A stretch of 17,162 bases of DNA. Origin: Desulfobacteraceae bacterium. GTDB taxonomy: Bacteria > Desulfobacterota > Desulfobacteria > Desulfobacterales > DAOWNP01. Numbering within the stretch: position 1 is the first letter of the stretch; each line of letters opens with the position of its first letter. Location of the stretch: assembly GCA_030642545.1 (NCBI GenBank), contig DAOWNP010000013.1:1-17162 (forward strand). The letters run 5' to 3'. Of this stretch, positions 7,471 to 15,273 are shown piece by piece. A program made the translations under genes and the position numbers. A model generated the notes under the pieces. That model was not told the origin of the DNA and searched no databases. It saw only the letters and a list, made by a program, of their open reading frames with translations.

Positions 7471-7686
7471 TTATTTTAACGCTCTAAGCTGCATCATAGT
7501 TCTAAGCTGCATTATATCCTGACGACCGCTAACACCCCAAAGATTTGCTGCTCCTTTATTCAAAATTTCAGAAGAAACCTGATCAGCACCTGAGAACTGT
7601 GCACTTGCTACAGCCTGCTCTTCTTCCGTTTTTATATACATCATCACTGCAGACACGGCTGCTGCAATTTTTTTTCTTTTATCCAT
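7471..7686 (-). CDS. Small accessory subunit of the MmdA-type carboxyltransferase complex (putative)
   Basis: A 71-residue soluble protein encoded between mmdA and its biotin carrier. The N-terminus (MDKRKKIAAAVSAVMMYI) is only weakly hydrophobic. The C-terminus contains LWGVSGRQDIMQLR (49-62), which resembles the conserved WxxxGRQxxM tail that I recall from the small delta/epsilon subunits of sodium-pumping decarboxylases (OadG/MmdD/MmdE type). No convincing transmembrane helix is present. Such small subunits hold carboxyltransferase and carrier together, so a stabilising role is likely here; this is inference from position and the tail motif. The start is an ATG with AGGAG 7 nt upstream. 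The last codons contain a tandem duplication (tctaagctgcat at 7483-7494 and 7501-7512), giving MQLR twice. It is a real gene by context, but its function is not proven. Confidence 0.75.
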   Translation of the reverse strand: MDKRKKIAAAVSAVMMYIKTEEEQAVASAQFSGADQVSSEILNKGAANLWGVSGRQDIMQLRTMMQLRALK

Positions 7687-7765
7687 TTAAGCTCCTAAAT
7701 TTTTAACAGCACCTTAATGAAAACTGCCTGTTCACCAAAATCCTATACCTTTTTTTTATTAACCC

Positions 7766-9319
7766 TTACAATGGAATATTACCGTGTTTTTTAGGTGGAG
7801 ATATTTCCCGTTTGGTTTTCATAGCTTCCAATGCATCTATTAAATAAGGTCTTGTTGTGCTCGGAACTATAACAGCATCAATATATCCCCTGTTTGCTGC
7901 ACAATATGGATTAGAAAAAAGAGCTTCATATTCTTCTATTTTCTCTTTTCTCTTGGCTGCAGGATCCTTGGCAGCTGCAATCTCTTTTCTGTGAATAACA
8001 TTTGCAGCTCCAGCTGCACCCATCACAGCTATTTCAGCAGAAGGCCAGGCAACAGCTACATCTGCTCCCAAATCTTTGGAACACATAGCAAGATATGATC
8101 CCCCATAATCTTTACGGGTTACAAGAAGAAATTTTGGAACAGTAGCTTCAGAATAAGACCATAAAAGTTTTGCTCCGTGACGTATTATTCCTCCCCACTC
8201 CTGCTGACTTCCAGGCAAGTATCCAGGCACATCTGCAATTGTTAAAATAGGAATATTAAACGCATCACAAAACCTGATAAATCTTGTTGCTTTGTCAGAT
8301 GCATTAATATCTAAACATCCTGCAAGCTCCTTAGGCTGATTTGCTATTATACCAATAGTTTGATTATTCAGACGAGCAAAAGCAATAATAATATTTGGCG
8401 CAAAATACTCATGAGGTTCTAAAAATTCCCCCTGATCAACAATTGATCTTATAATATCTTTCATGTCGTAAGACTGGTTGGGATTATCCGGAATAATCGT
8501 ATCAAGAGAAGGATCAACCCGCAGCGGGTCATCTTTCATATCAACTACAGGAGGATCTTCCATATTATTCGAAGGAAGATATGAAAGAAGTTCTTTGATT
8601 CTTTCTATGGCTTCTTCTTCACTTTCACAGGCAAAATGGGAAACTCCACTTTTCTCATTATGGGTCATGGCTCCACCCAAATCCTCAAAAGAGATCTCCT
8701 CTCCTGTGACTGATTTTATTACCTGAGGACCTGTAATAAACATATAACTTGTATTTTTAACCATAAAAATCCAGTCAGTCATAGCAGGAGAATAAACAGC
8801 ACCCCCTGCTGTAGCACCCATTATAGCTGAAATCTGAGGAATCACACCGGAGCTTCTTGCATTTTTAAAAAAAATCTTTCCATATCCTGAGAGTGCATCA
8901 ACACCTTCTTGTATTCTTGCTCCTCCTGAATCATTAATTCCTACAAATGGGGCACCTGCTTTCAACGCCATATCCATAACCTTGCAAATTTTATTTGCAT
9001 GCATTTCACCCAAACTTCCGGCACGGGAAGTAAAATCCTGAGCAAAGGCAAAAACAGTCCGTCCAGCTACCTTACCATATCCTGTAATTATACCATCTGA
9101 AACAACCTCCACATCTTCCATGCCAAAATTTGTGCAACGATGTTTCACAAACATATCCATTTCACGAAATGTTCCAGAGTCAAAAAAAAGATTTAAACGT
9201 GTTCTTGCGTCTAATTTCCCTTTTTCTCTATGTCTCGCAACAGCTTTTTCTCCGCCCATCTGAAGAATTTTTTTCTCTTTTTCCTGTAAATCTTTAATCT
9301 TATCTGCCACAATACCCAT
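7766..9319 (-). CDS. mmdA: Methylmalonyl-CoA decarboxylase/propionyl-CoA carboxylase carboxyltransferase subunit
   Basis: Biotin-dependent carboxyltransferase that transfers CO2 between carboxybiotin and propionyl-CoA/(S)-methylmalonyl-CoA. It is 517 residues long, as usual for MmdA/PccB/12S subunits. Two crotonase-like halves are visible. The N-terminal half has GINDSGGARIQEGVDALSGY (127-146) and MGATAGGAVYSPAMTDWIFM (167-186), which build an oxyanion hole. The C-terminal half has DVPGYLPGSQQEWGGIIRHG (363-382) and KDYGGSYLAMCSKDLGAD (403-420), which bind the biotin/acyl side. AWPSAEIAVMGAAGAANVI (424-442) and KHGNIPL at the end are family hallmarks. The ATG start has AAGGAA 8 nt upstream. 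No membrane pump subunit (MmdB) and no biotin carboxylase are adjacent, so the direction and carboxyl donor depend on genes outside the window. Confidence 0.95.
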   Translation of the reverse strand: MGIVADKIKDLQEKEKKILQMGGEKAVARHREKGKLDARTRLNLFFDSGTFREMDMFVKHRCTNFGMEDVEVVSDGIITGYGKVAGRTVFAFAQDFTSRAGSLGEMHANKICKVMDMALKAGAPFVGINDSGGARIQEGVDALSGYGKIFFKNARSSGVIPQISAIMGATAGGAVYSPAMTDWIFMVKNTSYMFITGPQVIKSVTGEEISFEDLGGAMTHNEKSGVSHFACESEEEAIERIKELLSYLPSNNMEDPPVVDMKDDPLRVDPSLDTIIPDNPNQSYDMKDIIRSIVDQGEFLEPHEYFAPNIIIAFARLNNQTIGIIANQPKELAGCLDINASDKATRFIRFCDAFNIPILTIADVPGYLPGSQQEWGGIIRHGAKLLWSYSEATVPKFLLVTRKDYGGSYLAMCSKDLGADVAVAWPSAEIAVMGAAGAANVIHRKEIAAAKDPAAKRKEKIEEYEALFSNPYCAANRGYIDAVIVPSTTRPYLIDALEAMKTKREISPPKKHGNIPL

Positions 9320-9365
9320 TATAAATTCCTTTCATAATTTGGGAATTTTAAAATAAAGCACTATC

Positions 9366-9393
9366 ATTAAATATTTATCAAGCTTAGTCTCAA
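9366..9393 (-). promoter_or_regulatory. Possible promoter of the mmdA-BCCP-sucCD segment
   Basis: Within the 177-bp gap upstream of mmdA, the minus strand reads TTGAGA (9388-9393), a 16-nt spacer and TTTAAT (9366-9371), each five of six matches to the sigma-70 consensus. The predicted transcript leader would be about 40 nt, reaching the mmdA ribosome site. The gap otherwise shows no strong hairpin or repeat. This would allow the carboxyltransferase genes to be expressed independently of mcm-meaB. Confidence 0.4.
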
Positions 9394-9496
9394 CCTCAAA
9401 CATAGCTTACGTTTTGACATCTGATGACCAATGTTACAACAAAACCCTATTTATCTTAAAATTTTAAAAAACATATTATAATAAATTTTAACTATA

Positions 9497-10474
9497 TTAG
9501 TTAAACAGCGAAAGTAATTCATTTGCAGCTGCCAAAGGAGCTTTTTCTTCATTTTCAACAGCTTTCAGCAACACAGATATATGCTTTTTTACAATACTGT
9601 TATTATAAAAACGATCTTTTAACCCTTGATCAACAAGAGCCCACATCCAATCCAAAGATTGCTGTTTCCGTTTTTCGTCAAATTCACCTGTTTTTATAAA
9701 TTTAGATCTATGCTCAATTACTGTCTCCCAGACTGTTTTTATACCATCTTTAGTAAGAGAGCTACATGTTAATACAGGAGGTGACCATGTGTCAGAAGAA
9801 GGTCTTAGCAAATGAAATGCTGTTTCATACTCTTTTTTTGCCCGTTCAGCCTTTTTTATATTATCCCCATCCGCCTTTGTAATAACCATAGCATCTGCTA
9901 ACTCAAGTACACCTTTTTTAATCCCCTGCAGTTCATCTCCAGCACCTGCAAGCATTAAAACAAGAAAAAAATCAACCATAGAAGCTACAGTTGTTTCTGA
10001 TTGACCCACTCCAACTGTTTCAACAAATATCACATCATAACCGGCTGCTTCACAAGCAAGCATACTCTCTCTCGTTTTTTTTGCCACACCACCCAACGTA
10101 CACATGGAAGGAGACGGGCGGATAAAAGCAGCTTCCTGTATAGAAAGCTGCTCCATTCTTGTTTTATCAGCCAATATGCTCCCACCACTTCTTGAACTGC
10201 TTGGATCAACAGCTAAAACAGCCAAACGATGAGAATTTTTTATTAAATACATGCCAATTGCTTCGACAAAAGTACTTTTACCAACACCCGGAACTCCGGT
10301 TATTCCCAAACGAACTGCCTTACCAGTATAAGGAAGCAATCCGTCTAAAATATCTTTTGCCAAAGCCTGATGACTCTCAAGAGCACTCTCTATAAGCGTT
10401 ATGGTTTTAGATAAAATAAGTCTGTTTTGTGCTAAAACACCAGAAATATAAAATTCCGGATCCTGTGATATCAT
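9497..10474 (-). CDS. meaB: Methylmalonyl-CoA mutase-associated GTPase chaperone
   Basis: G3E-family GTPase (MeaB/ArgK) that gates adenosylcobalamin loading onto methylmalonyl-CoA mutase and protects it from inactivation. The 325-residue protein has a P-loop GVPGVGKS (60-67), the family segment AVDPSSSRSGGSILADKTRM (88-107), the switch/Walker B region VIFVETVGVGQSE (148-160) and a guanine-specificity motif TKAD (199-202). The C-terminal dimerisation arm follows. Its ATG shares one base with the TAA stop of the mutase gene (TAATG at 10476-10472), and its AAGG ribosome site lies inside the end of mcm, indicating translational coupling and near-equal expression. This adjacency makes a role in arginine transport, the older ArgK name, irrelevant here. 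Confidence 0.95.
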   Translation of the reverse strand: MISQDPEFYISGVLAQNRLILSKTITLIESALESHQALAKDILDGLLPYTGKAVRLGITGVPGVGKSTFVEAIGMYLIKNSHRLAVLAVDPSSSRSGGSILADKTRMEQLSIQEAAFIRPSPSMCTLGGVAKKTRESMLACEAAGYDVIFVETVGVGQSETTVASMVDFFLVLMLAGAGDELQGIKKGVLELADAMVITKADGDNIKKAERAKKEYETAFHLLRPSSDTWSPPVLTCSSLTKDGIKTVWETVIEHRSKFIKTGEFDEKRKQQSLDWMWALVDQGLKDRFYNNSIVKKHISVLLKAVENEEKAPLAAANELLSLFN

Positions 10475-12600
10475 TATTTACCTTCTAATACATCAAGTAC
10501 CTTATTTGCTGAATCAGGTATTGCTGTTCCAGGACCAAAAATACCTACAACACCTTTATCATATAGATAGTCATAATCACCGGGAGGTATAACACCTCCT
10601 GCAACAACTTTTATATTGACAGCACCCTCTTTTTTTAAATTTTCAATTAAAGCAGGAATAAGTGATTTATGCCCTGCTGCAAGACTTGAAGCACCTACAA
10701 CATGCACATCATTTTCAATAGCCATTTTAGCTGCCTCTTCAGGAGTCTGAAACATTGGACTGATATCCACATCAAATCCTAAATCAGCGTATGCTGTTGC
10801 TATAACCTTAATTCCTCTGTCATGTCCATCCTGTCCCATCTTGGTAACAAGCATTCTCGGACGACGACCATTATTTGCAAGAAATTCTTCAGTCCGTTTC
10901 CTTACGTTATCTATAACTTCACTCTCTCCAAATTCAGCAGAATAAATACCTGATATACATTGTGTGTTTGCAACATATCGCCCAAAAACTTCTTCGAGAG
11001 CATCTGAAACTTCACCTATCGTGGCTCTTAACCTCATAGCATTTATTGCACATTCAAGAAGATTTCCATCTGATTTTGCAGCAGATGTAATATTTGCCAG
11101 TGCTTTTTGAACAGCAGCACTATCTCTTGTACTTTTTATCTCTTTTATACGGGCAATCTGCTCATCACGTACTGTATTTGGAACCTGAAGAACATCAAGA
11201 GCATCCTCTTTTTCAAGTCTGTATTTATTTACACCAACAATAACATCTTTACCCTGATCAATTCTTGCCTGTTTTCTTGCAGCTGATTCCTCAATACGCA
11301 TTTTAGGCATTCCAGATTCTATGGCCTTTGCCATACCACCTAACTTATCTACTTCATCTATTATCTTTTGAGCTCCTTTTATTATTGAGTTTGTCAGATA
11401 CTCAATATAGTATGACCCTCCAAGTGGATCAATAACTCTACAAATCTCAGATTCTTCCTGTACAATAATCTGAGTGTTTCTTGCAATTCTTGCTGAAAAA
11501 TCTGTAGGCAGACCAACTGCTTCATCAAAAGAATTTGTATGAAGAGACTGAGTTCCGCCAAGAACAGCTGACATACACTCTAAGGTTGTACGAATAACAT
11601 TATTATAAGGATCCTGCTCTGTAAGGCTCCAGCCTGATGTCTGGCAATGGGTTCTTAACATGGTTGATTTTGGATTTTTAGGATTATATTTACTTATCAT
11701 CCTGTACCACAAAAATCTTGCTGCCCTTAGCATGGAAATATCCATAAAAAAATTCATTCCTATACCAAAGAAAAATGAAAGTCTGGGGGCAAACTGATCT
11801 ATATCCATTCCTGTAGAAAGAGCAGCTTTTACATATTCTAACCCGTCTGCCAGAGTAAATGCAGTCTGAAGAACTGAATTTGCTCCTGCTTCCATAATAT
11901 GATACCCGCTTATACTTATTGTATTATACTTAGGCATAGTCTTTGATGCAAAAGCCATAATATCAGAGATAATTCTCATGGACGGAGTAGGAGGATATAT
12001 ATAAGTATTTCTTGTAAGATACTCTTTTAAAATATCATTTTGTATTGTTCCCATTAACTGTTCAGGTTTTACACCCTGCTCTTCTGCTGCTACAATATAA
12101 CCTGCAAGTATAGGAAGAACCGCTCCGTTCATTGTCATGGATACTGACATTTTATCAAGAGGTATTTGATCAAAAAGAATTTTCATATCCTCTACAGAAT
12201 CTATAGCAACCCCTGCTTTACCTATGTCTCCTGAGACCCTGGGATGATCTGAATCATATCCTCTGTGAGTTGCAAGATCAAATGCTACTGACAGCCCTTT
12301 TTGCCCTGCTTTCAAATTTCTTCTATAAAAAGCATTTGACTCCTTTGCTGTTGAAAAACCAGCATACTGACGTATAGTCCATGGCCTTCCTGCATACATA
12401 GTTCCCATAGGCCCTCTTGTATATGGAGACATACCAGGCAGAGTATTTATACACTCAAGTTCCTCTAAATCTTCTGCAGTATACAACGGTTTTACAGATA
12501 TACCCTCAGGGGTTAACCATTTGAGATCATCTAATTTTTTACCCCTGAGTTGTTTTTCTGATAATTCTTCCCATTTCTTTAAATCAGCATGTTCTGCCAT
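10474..12600 (-). CDS. mcm: Methylmalonyl-CoA mutase, single-chain
   Basis: Adenosylcobalamin-dependent mutase that interconverts (R)-methylmalonyl-CoA and succinyl-CoA. The 708-residue chain contains both the N-terminal TIM barrel (about 30-550) and the C-terminal B12-binding domain (about 575-705), so it probably works as a homodimer. Substrate-pocket residues Tyr79 (RQYAGFS), Arg197 (LTRNTY) and His234 (GYHIMEAGA) match Propionibacterium MutB Tyr89, Arg207 and His244 with a constant offset of ten, which supports true methylmalonyl-CoA specificity rather than an isobutyryl- or ethylmalonyl-CoA mutase. The cobalt-ligating DGHDRG is at 591-596 (His593), followed by the GAS and GG loops of the B12 fold. 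The ATG start at 12600 has AGGAGT 8 nt upstream. It is coupled to meaB downstream, with the epimerase gene just upstream. Confidence 0.97.
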   Translation of the reverse strand: MAEHADLKKWEELSEKQLRGKKLDDLKWLTPEGISVKPLYTAEDLEELECINTLPGMSPYTRGPMGTMYAGRPWTIRQYAGFSTAKESNAFYRRNLKAGQKGLSVAFDLATHRGYDSDHPRVSGDIGKAGVAIDSVEDMKILFDQIPLDKMSVSMTMNGAVLPILAGYIVAAEEQGVKPEQLMGTIQNDILKEYLTRNTYIYPPTPSMRIISDIMAFASKTMPKYNTISISGYHIMEAGANSVLQTAFTLADGLEYVKAALSTGMDIDQFAPRLSFFFGIGMNFFMDISMLRAARFLWYRMISKYNPKNPKSTMLRTHCQTSGWSLTEQDPYNNVIRTTLECMSAVLGGTQSLHTNSFDEAVGLPTDFSARIARNTQIIVQEESEICRVIDPLGGSYYIEYLTNSIIKGAQKIIDEVDKLGGMAKAIESGMPKMRIEESAARKQARIDQGKDVIVGVNKYRLEKEDALDVLQVPNTVRDEQIARIKEIKSTRDSAAVQKALANITSAAKSDGNLLECAINAMRLRATIGEVSDALEEVFGRYVANTQCISGIYSAEFGESEVIDNVRKRTEEFLANNGRRPRMLVTKMGQDGHDRGIKVIATAYADLGFDVDISPMFQTPEEAAKMAIENDVHVVGASSLAAGHKSLIPALIENLKKEGAVNIKVVAGGVIPPGDYDYLYDKGVVGIFGPGTAIPDSANKVLDVLEGK

Positions 12601-12667
12601 GAGTGTACTCCTTATTGGTTTCTTCTCTTGTTATCTTCTATGATTTTAAAGCTTTTATATCAGATAA

Positions 12668-12697
12668 ATTATAATATTGATTCCCTTATTATTTTAA
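12668..12697 (-). promoter_or_regulatory. Weak promoter candidate upstream of mcm
   Basis: The 217-bp gap between the epimerase and mutase genes contains, on the minus strand, a perfect TATAAT (12668-12673). A poor -35 candidate, TTAAAA, lies 18 bp upstream of it (12692-12697). The rest of the gap is A/T-rich and carries the partial repeat at 12774-12795. In such A/T-rich DNA this match may be chance. Confidence 0.28.
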
Positions 12698-12773
12698 GCA
12701 TGCCACAACTTATTTTTAAAGGTCAAAGATATCTGTATTTTCTGAATAAAAACTATAGAATTTTCTTGTAATA

Positions 12774-12795
12774 CTTAGGCCTCGTACAAAAATAA
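12774..12795. repeat. Fragment resembling one end of the long palindrome element
   Basis: These 22 bases begin cttaggcctcg and end acaaaaataa. They match the minus-strand end of the 4408-4572 palindrome (4572 down to 4551) at 18 of 22 positions. The fragment lies about 20 bp after the epimerase stop codon, just as the full palindrome lies at the sucD stop. It may be a remnant or half-copy of the same element. The match is short, so this is tentative. Confidence 0.3.
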
Positions 12796-12817
12796 AAGCT
12801 AACATCACATTTAAATT

Positions 12818-13222
12818 TTAATCTCTTTGACAAAGCTCAACTAAAACACCGTTTGTTGATTTAGGATGAAGAAAAGCAATTTTTGCTCCTCCTGCTCCTA
12901 TTCTTGGTGTCTGATCAATAAGCCGGATACCTTTTTCTTTTAACTCTTCTAAAGAAGCTTCTATATCTTCAACCCTGAAAGCTACATGTTGAATACCTTC
13001 ACCTTTTTTTTCAATATATTTTGCAACAGGCCCATCTGGAGCAGTTGATTCTAAAAGTTCAACTTCACTTTCACCTACAGGAAAAAAAGCAGTTGTTACT
13101 TTTTGAGCTTCTACTGTTTCTGATCCTTCAAATTTCAAGTCAAGAACATCTGACCAGAAATTTTTTCCTGCATCTATACTTTTAACTGCAATACCAAGGT
13201 GATCAATTTTCAAAATTTTCAT
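12818..13222 (-). CDS. mce: Methylmalonyl-CoA epimerase
   Basis: Converts (S)-methylmalonyl-CoA from the carboxyltransferase to the (R) epimer used by the mutase. It is a vicinal-oxygen-chelate (glyoxalase-fold) metalloenzyme of 134 residues, the usual size, built of two beta-alpha-beta-beta-beta modules. Metal-ligand candidates are His8 (DHLGIAV), His79 (IQHVAFRVEDI) and Glu129 (VLVELCQ), with a further acidic position in VELLEST. The start is placed at the ATG at 13222 because GGAGAG lies 4-9 nt before it. A TTG four codons earlier (13234) would overlap that ribosome site and is unlikely. The gene sits directly upstream of mcm and downstream of the TetR gene; a weak -35/-10 pair may exist in the 97-bp gap upstream. 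Confidence 0.95.
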   Translation of the reverse strand: MKILKIDHLGIAVKSIDAGKNFWSDVLDLKFEGSETVEAQKVTTAFFPVGESEVELLESTAPDGPVAKYIEKKGEGIQHVAFRVEDIEASLEELKEKGIRLIDQTPRIGAGGAKIAFLHPKSTNGVLVELCQRD

Positions 13223-13319
13223 AAATCTCTCCAATAATTATAAAACAAGCAAAAAAACTAACATATATATATTATGATTTCTCAACAGTTATACAAGCTA
13301 TTATGGAATAAATTATTTT

Positions 13320-14006
13320 TCAGCTCTTTTTTTTAACATTTTTTTTTGATTTTTTAGATAAAGCATCTTTGTCTTCTATTTCTCTGGCAGCTTTTTCTAC
13401 ACTTAAATCAAAACTTTGAGCAATCAATGAAGACATATTATACATATGCTCTTTTGCCTGCTCTGGATCATTCCTTTTGTAATTTCTAAAACTCATTACA
13501 ACTCCAGCTATAGAAGCAAAAAAAGCATGAAAAAACAACCTGTTATCAACTGGAGTTCCTGCCTTTTCAAACGCACTGTCAAACAAAGTTAAAAAAAAAT
13601 CCTGCACAGCATTGTATTTCTTCAGTGTTTTGTCGTTTATTTCACCCTTGATCATAAAATGACACATTATCTGAAAAGTAGCTTCATTTTCAAGAAGATA
13701 ATCAATTATTGTTTTTGCTACATCATCAAGCGAAATAAGATCTAATTCAAAAGACTCTTCTATTACTTTTTCAATATTACTCATATCCTGAAAAAGCAGC
13801 TCCACAAACAGATCATCCTGGCTTCTAAAATAACGATAAATAGATGCCGGTGAAACTCCAAGAGAGACAGCAATATCTCTCATACCTATTTCATGAAACG
13901 ATTTTTGACTAAATAATTTTTTAGCAGCCTCGACTATAAGCTCCCTTCTTGCATCTCTCTCATCTTCTCTTAATCTCACAAATGCTGATGTTCCTGGCTT
14001 TTCCAT
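13320..14006 (-). CDS. TetR/AcrR-family transcriptional repressor
   Basis: A 228-residue regulator with an N-terminal TetR DNA-binding domain. Residues 20-70 include RRELIVEAAKKLFSQKSF, followed by the helix-turn-helix GMRDIAVSLGVSPASIYRYF (41-60). The C-terminal helical ligand-binding and dimerisation domain (about 75-205) is not assignable to a known ligand from sequence. The protein ends in a lysine-rich tail (KKSKKNVKKKS). The ATG start lacks a strong Shine-Dalgarno sequence (only AGAAAAA upstream), suggesting low expression. A 33-bp palindrome lies 20 bp upstream and is the likely autoregulatory operator. TetR proteins of fatty-acid and acyl-CoA gene clusters often bind an acyl-CoA; given the racemase and dehydrogenases upstream and mce-mcm downstream, an acyl-CoA or propionyl-CoA signal is a reasonable inference. 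Confidence 0.93.
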   Translation of the reverse strand: MEKPGTSAFVRLREDERDARRELIVEAAKKLFSQKSFHEIGMRDIAVSLGVSPASIYRYFRSQDDLFVELLFQDMSNIEKVIEESFELDLISLDDVAKTIIDYLLENEATFQIMCHFMIKGEINDKTLKKYNAVQDFFLTLFDSAFEKAGTPVDNRLFFHAFFASIAGVVMSFRNYKRNDPEQAKEHMYNMSSLIAQSFDLSVEKAAREIEDKDALSKKSKKNVKKKS

Positions 14007-14025
14007 AATTATTTTTCTTTTAATG

Positions 14026-14058
14026 CAGTTTTCAAATAATATAATTATTTAAAAACTG
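14026..14058. promoter_or_regulatory. Candidate TetR operator: 33-bp near-perfect palindrome
   Basis: Arms 14026-14040 (cagttttcaaataat) and 14044-14058 (attatttaaaaactg) are complementary at 14 of 15 positions around ATA. The site lies 20 bp before the TetR start and 23 bp after the racemase stop, and it contains A/T-rich hexamers that could be a -10 element. No U-tract follows in the direction of transcription, so an operator is a better reading than a terminator. I saw no second full copy in the window. Confidence 0.5.
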
Positions 14059-14080
14059 TATTTATAATTTAAGATTAATA

Positions 14081-15229
14081 TTAAAAAACACCTTTATCTG
14101 ATAGTTCTTTAATTTGTTCCTGAGTATAACCGATCTCTTTTAAAATAGATTCTGAATTCTCTCCAAAAGCTACAGGCGGAGTTCTAAGAGATCCTGGATT
14201 TTCAGACATTACTATAGGAATTCCAAAAGTTGCTGTAATGTTACCTGCAGCATCTTTTATATCAGTAACAGTACCTCTTTCTCTAAAATGCTTATCTTTT
14301 AGAACTTCATCTAAATTTTGAACTTTTCCGCAACATACATCTTCCCCACCTAATTTTTCTTCCCATTCATCAGATGTTTTTGTTTTAAATTTTTCTGTAA
14401 AAAAATCAAACATCTCCTGTTTTCTTGCTTCATCATACTGAAGTGGAATAAACTCTTCAACACCCATAATTTCACAAAGTTTTTTCCAGAATTTAAACTC
14501 TAAAGCACCCACAGAAAATGTTCTTTTGTCTTTAGTTTCATAGGTATTATAAAATGGATATTGATGGGAAAGAAGTGTATTTGCTCTTTGCGGTATCTGA
14601 CCTATCAGCTGTTGCATAAACAATGCTATGGACTGAAAACTAACCATAGAATCTGTCATTGAAATGTCAATATACTGTCCCTTTCCACTTACTGTTCTTG
14701 CCTGCAAAGCAAGTAATATCCCTATTACAGCATTCATACCACCACCTGCTATATCTGCAAACTGAACGCCCGGTATAGAAGAAGGACGATCTTTCTCTCC
14801 AATCAGCTCTAATATACCTGAATATCCAAGATAATTAACATCATGCCCTGCTTTATTACTATATGGTCCAAACTGACCATAACCTGTGATAGAACAATAT
14901 ATAATCTTAGGATTAATTTTTGAAACAGATTCAAAATCAACACCCAGTTTTTTTACAACACCTGGTCTGAATCCTTCAAGAATAATATCTGCATCTTTTG
15001 CCAGCTTATAAAATATTTCCTTACCTTGCTCTGTTTTAAGATCAAGAGACATATGTTCTTTATTGCGACTAATTGTAGCCACAAACAAACCATCTGCTTT
15101 ATAGCGTTTATCTTCTATGGCTATTACACGAGCACCATGATCTGCTAATATCATTGAACAAAAAGGACCGGGTAGCAAACGAGATAAATCAAGAACATTC
15201 AGTCCTGCCAAAGTACCTTTGTTTTGCAT
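14081..15229 (-). CDS. Alpha-methylacyl-CoA racemase-like enzyme (family III CoA-transferase fold)
   Basis: Member of the CaiB/BaiF/AMACR superfamily, 382 residues. The three catalytic residues of Mycobacterium alpha-methylacyl-CoA racemase (His126, Asp156, Glu241) are matched with a constant offset of three: His129 in AGHDVNYL, Asp159 in FADIAGGGM and Glu244 in GALEFKFW. This favours 2-methylacyl-CoA epimerisation over CoA transfer, because transferases use the Asp alone. The N-terminal LDLSRLLPGPFCSMILADHGA (13-33) is the CoA-binding signature. The start is set at the ATG at 15229, which follows AAGGAGG by 8 nt; an in-frame ATG seven codons earlier (15250) has no ribosome site of its own. 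It lies between the TetR gene and an acyl-CoA dehydrogenase, consistent with beta-oxidation of methyl-branched acyl-CoAs. The substrate is not defined. Confidence 0.88.
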   Translation of the reverse strand: MQNKGTLAGLNVLDLSRLLPGPFCSMILADHGARVIAIEDKRYKADGLFVATISRNKEHMSLDLKTEQGKEIFYKLAKDADIILEGFRPGVVKKLGVDFESVSKINPKIIYCSITGYGQFGPYSNKAGHDVNYLGYSGILELIGEKDRPSSIPGVQFADIAGGGMNAVIGILLALQARTVSGKGQYIDISMTDSMVSFQSIALFMQQLIGQIPQRANTLLSHQYPFYNTYETKDKRTFSVGALEFKFWKKLCEIMGVEEFIPLQYDEARKQEMFDFFTEKFKTKTSDEWEEKLGGEDVCCGKVQNLDEVLKDKHFRERGTVTDIKDAAGNITATFGIPIVMSENPGSLRTPPVAFGENSESILKEIGYTQEQIKELSDKGVF

Positions 15230-15273
15230 AAAAACATCCTCCTTTTCCATAAAAAATCCATTTATTCAGGACT

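Noticed and set aside
8478..8726. 82-codon plus-strand frame inside mmdA
   Set aside because: Shadow of a conserved carboxyltransferase; serine-rich low-complexity translation with no support.
10474..12600. Mutase as an alkylmalonyl-, isobutyryl- or ethylmalonyl-CoA mutase
   Set aside because: Tyr79, Arg197 and His234, the single-chain layout and the neighbouring epimerase, MeaB and SucCD all point to methylmalonyl-CoA mutase.
12589..12771. 60-codon plus-strand frame in the gap upstream of mcm
   Set aside because: No ribosome site, it overlaps the mutase start, and it lies in A/T-rich intergenic DNA where such frames arise by chance.
14081..15229. Reading the racemase as a formyl-CoA or carnitine CoA-transferase
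   Set aside because: The His129/Asp159/Glu244 triad matches alpha-methylacyl-CoA racemase with constant spacing, which plain CoA-transferases do not share.
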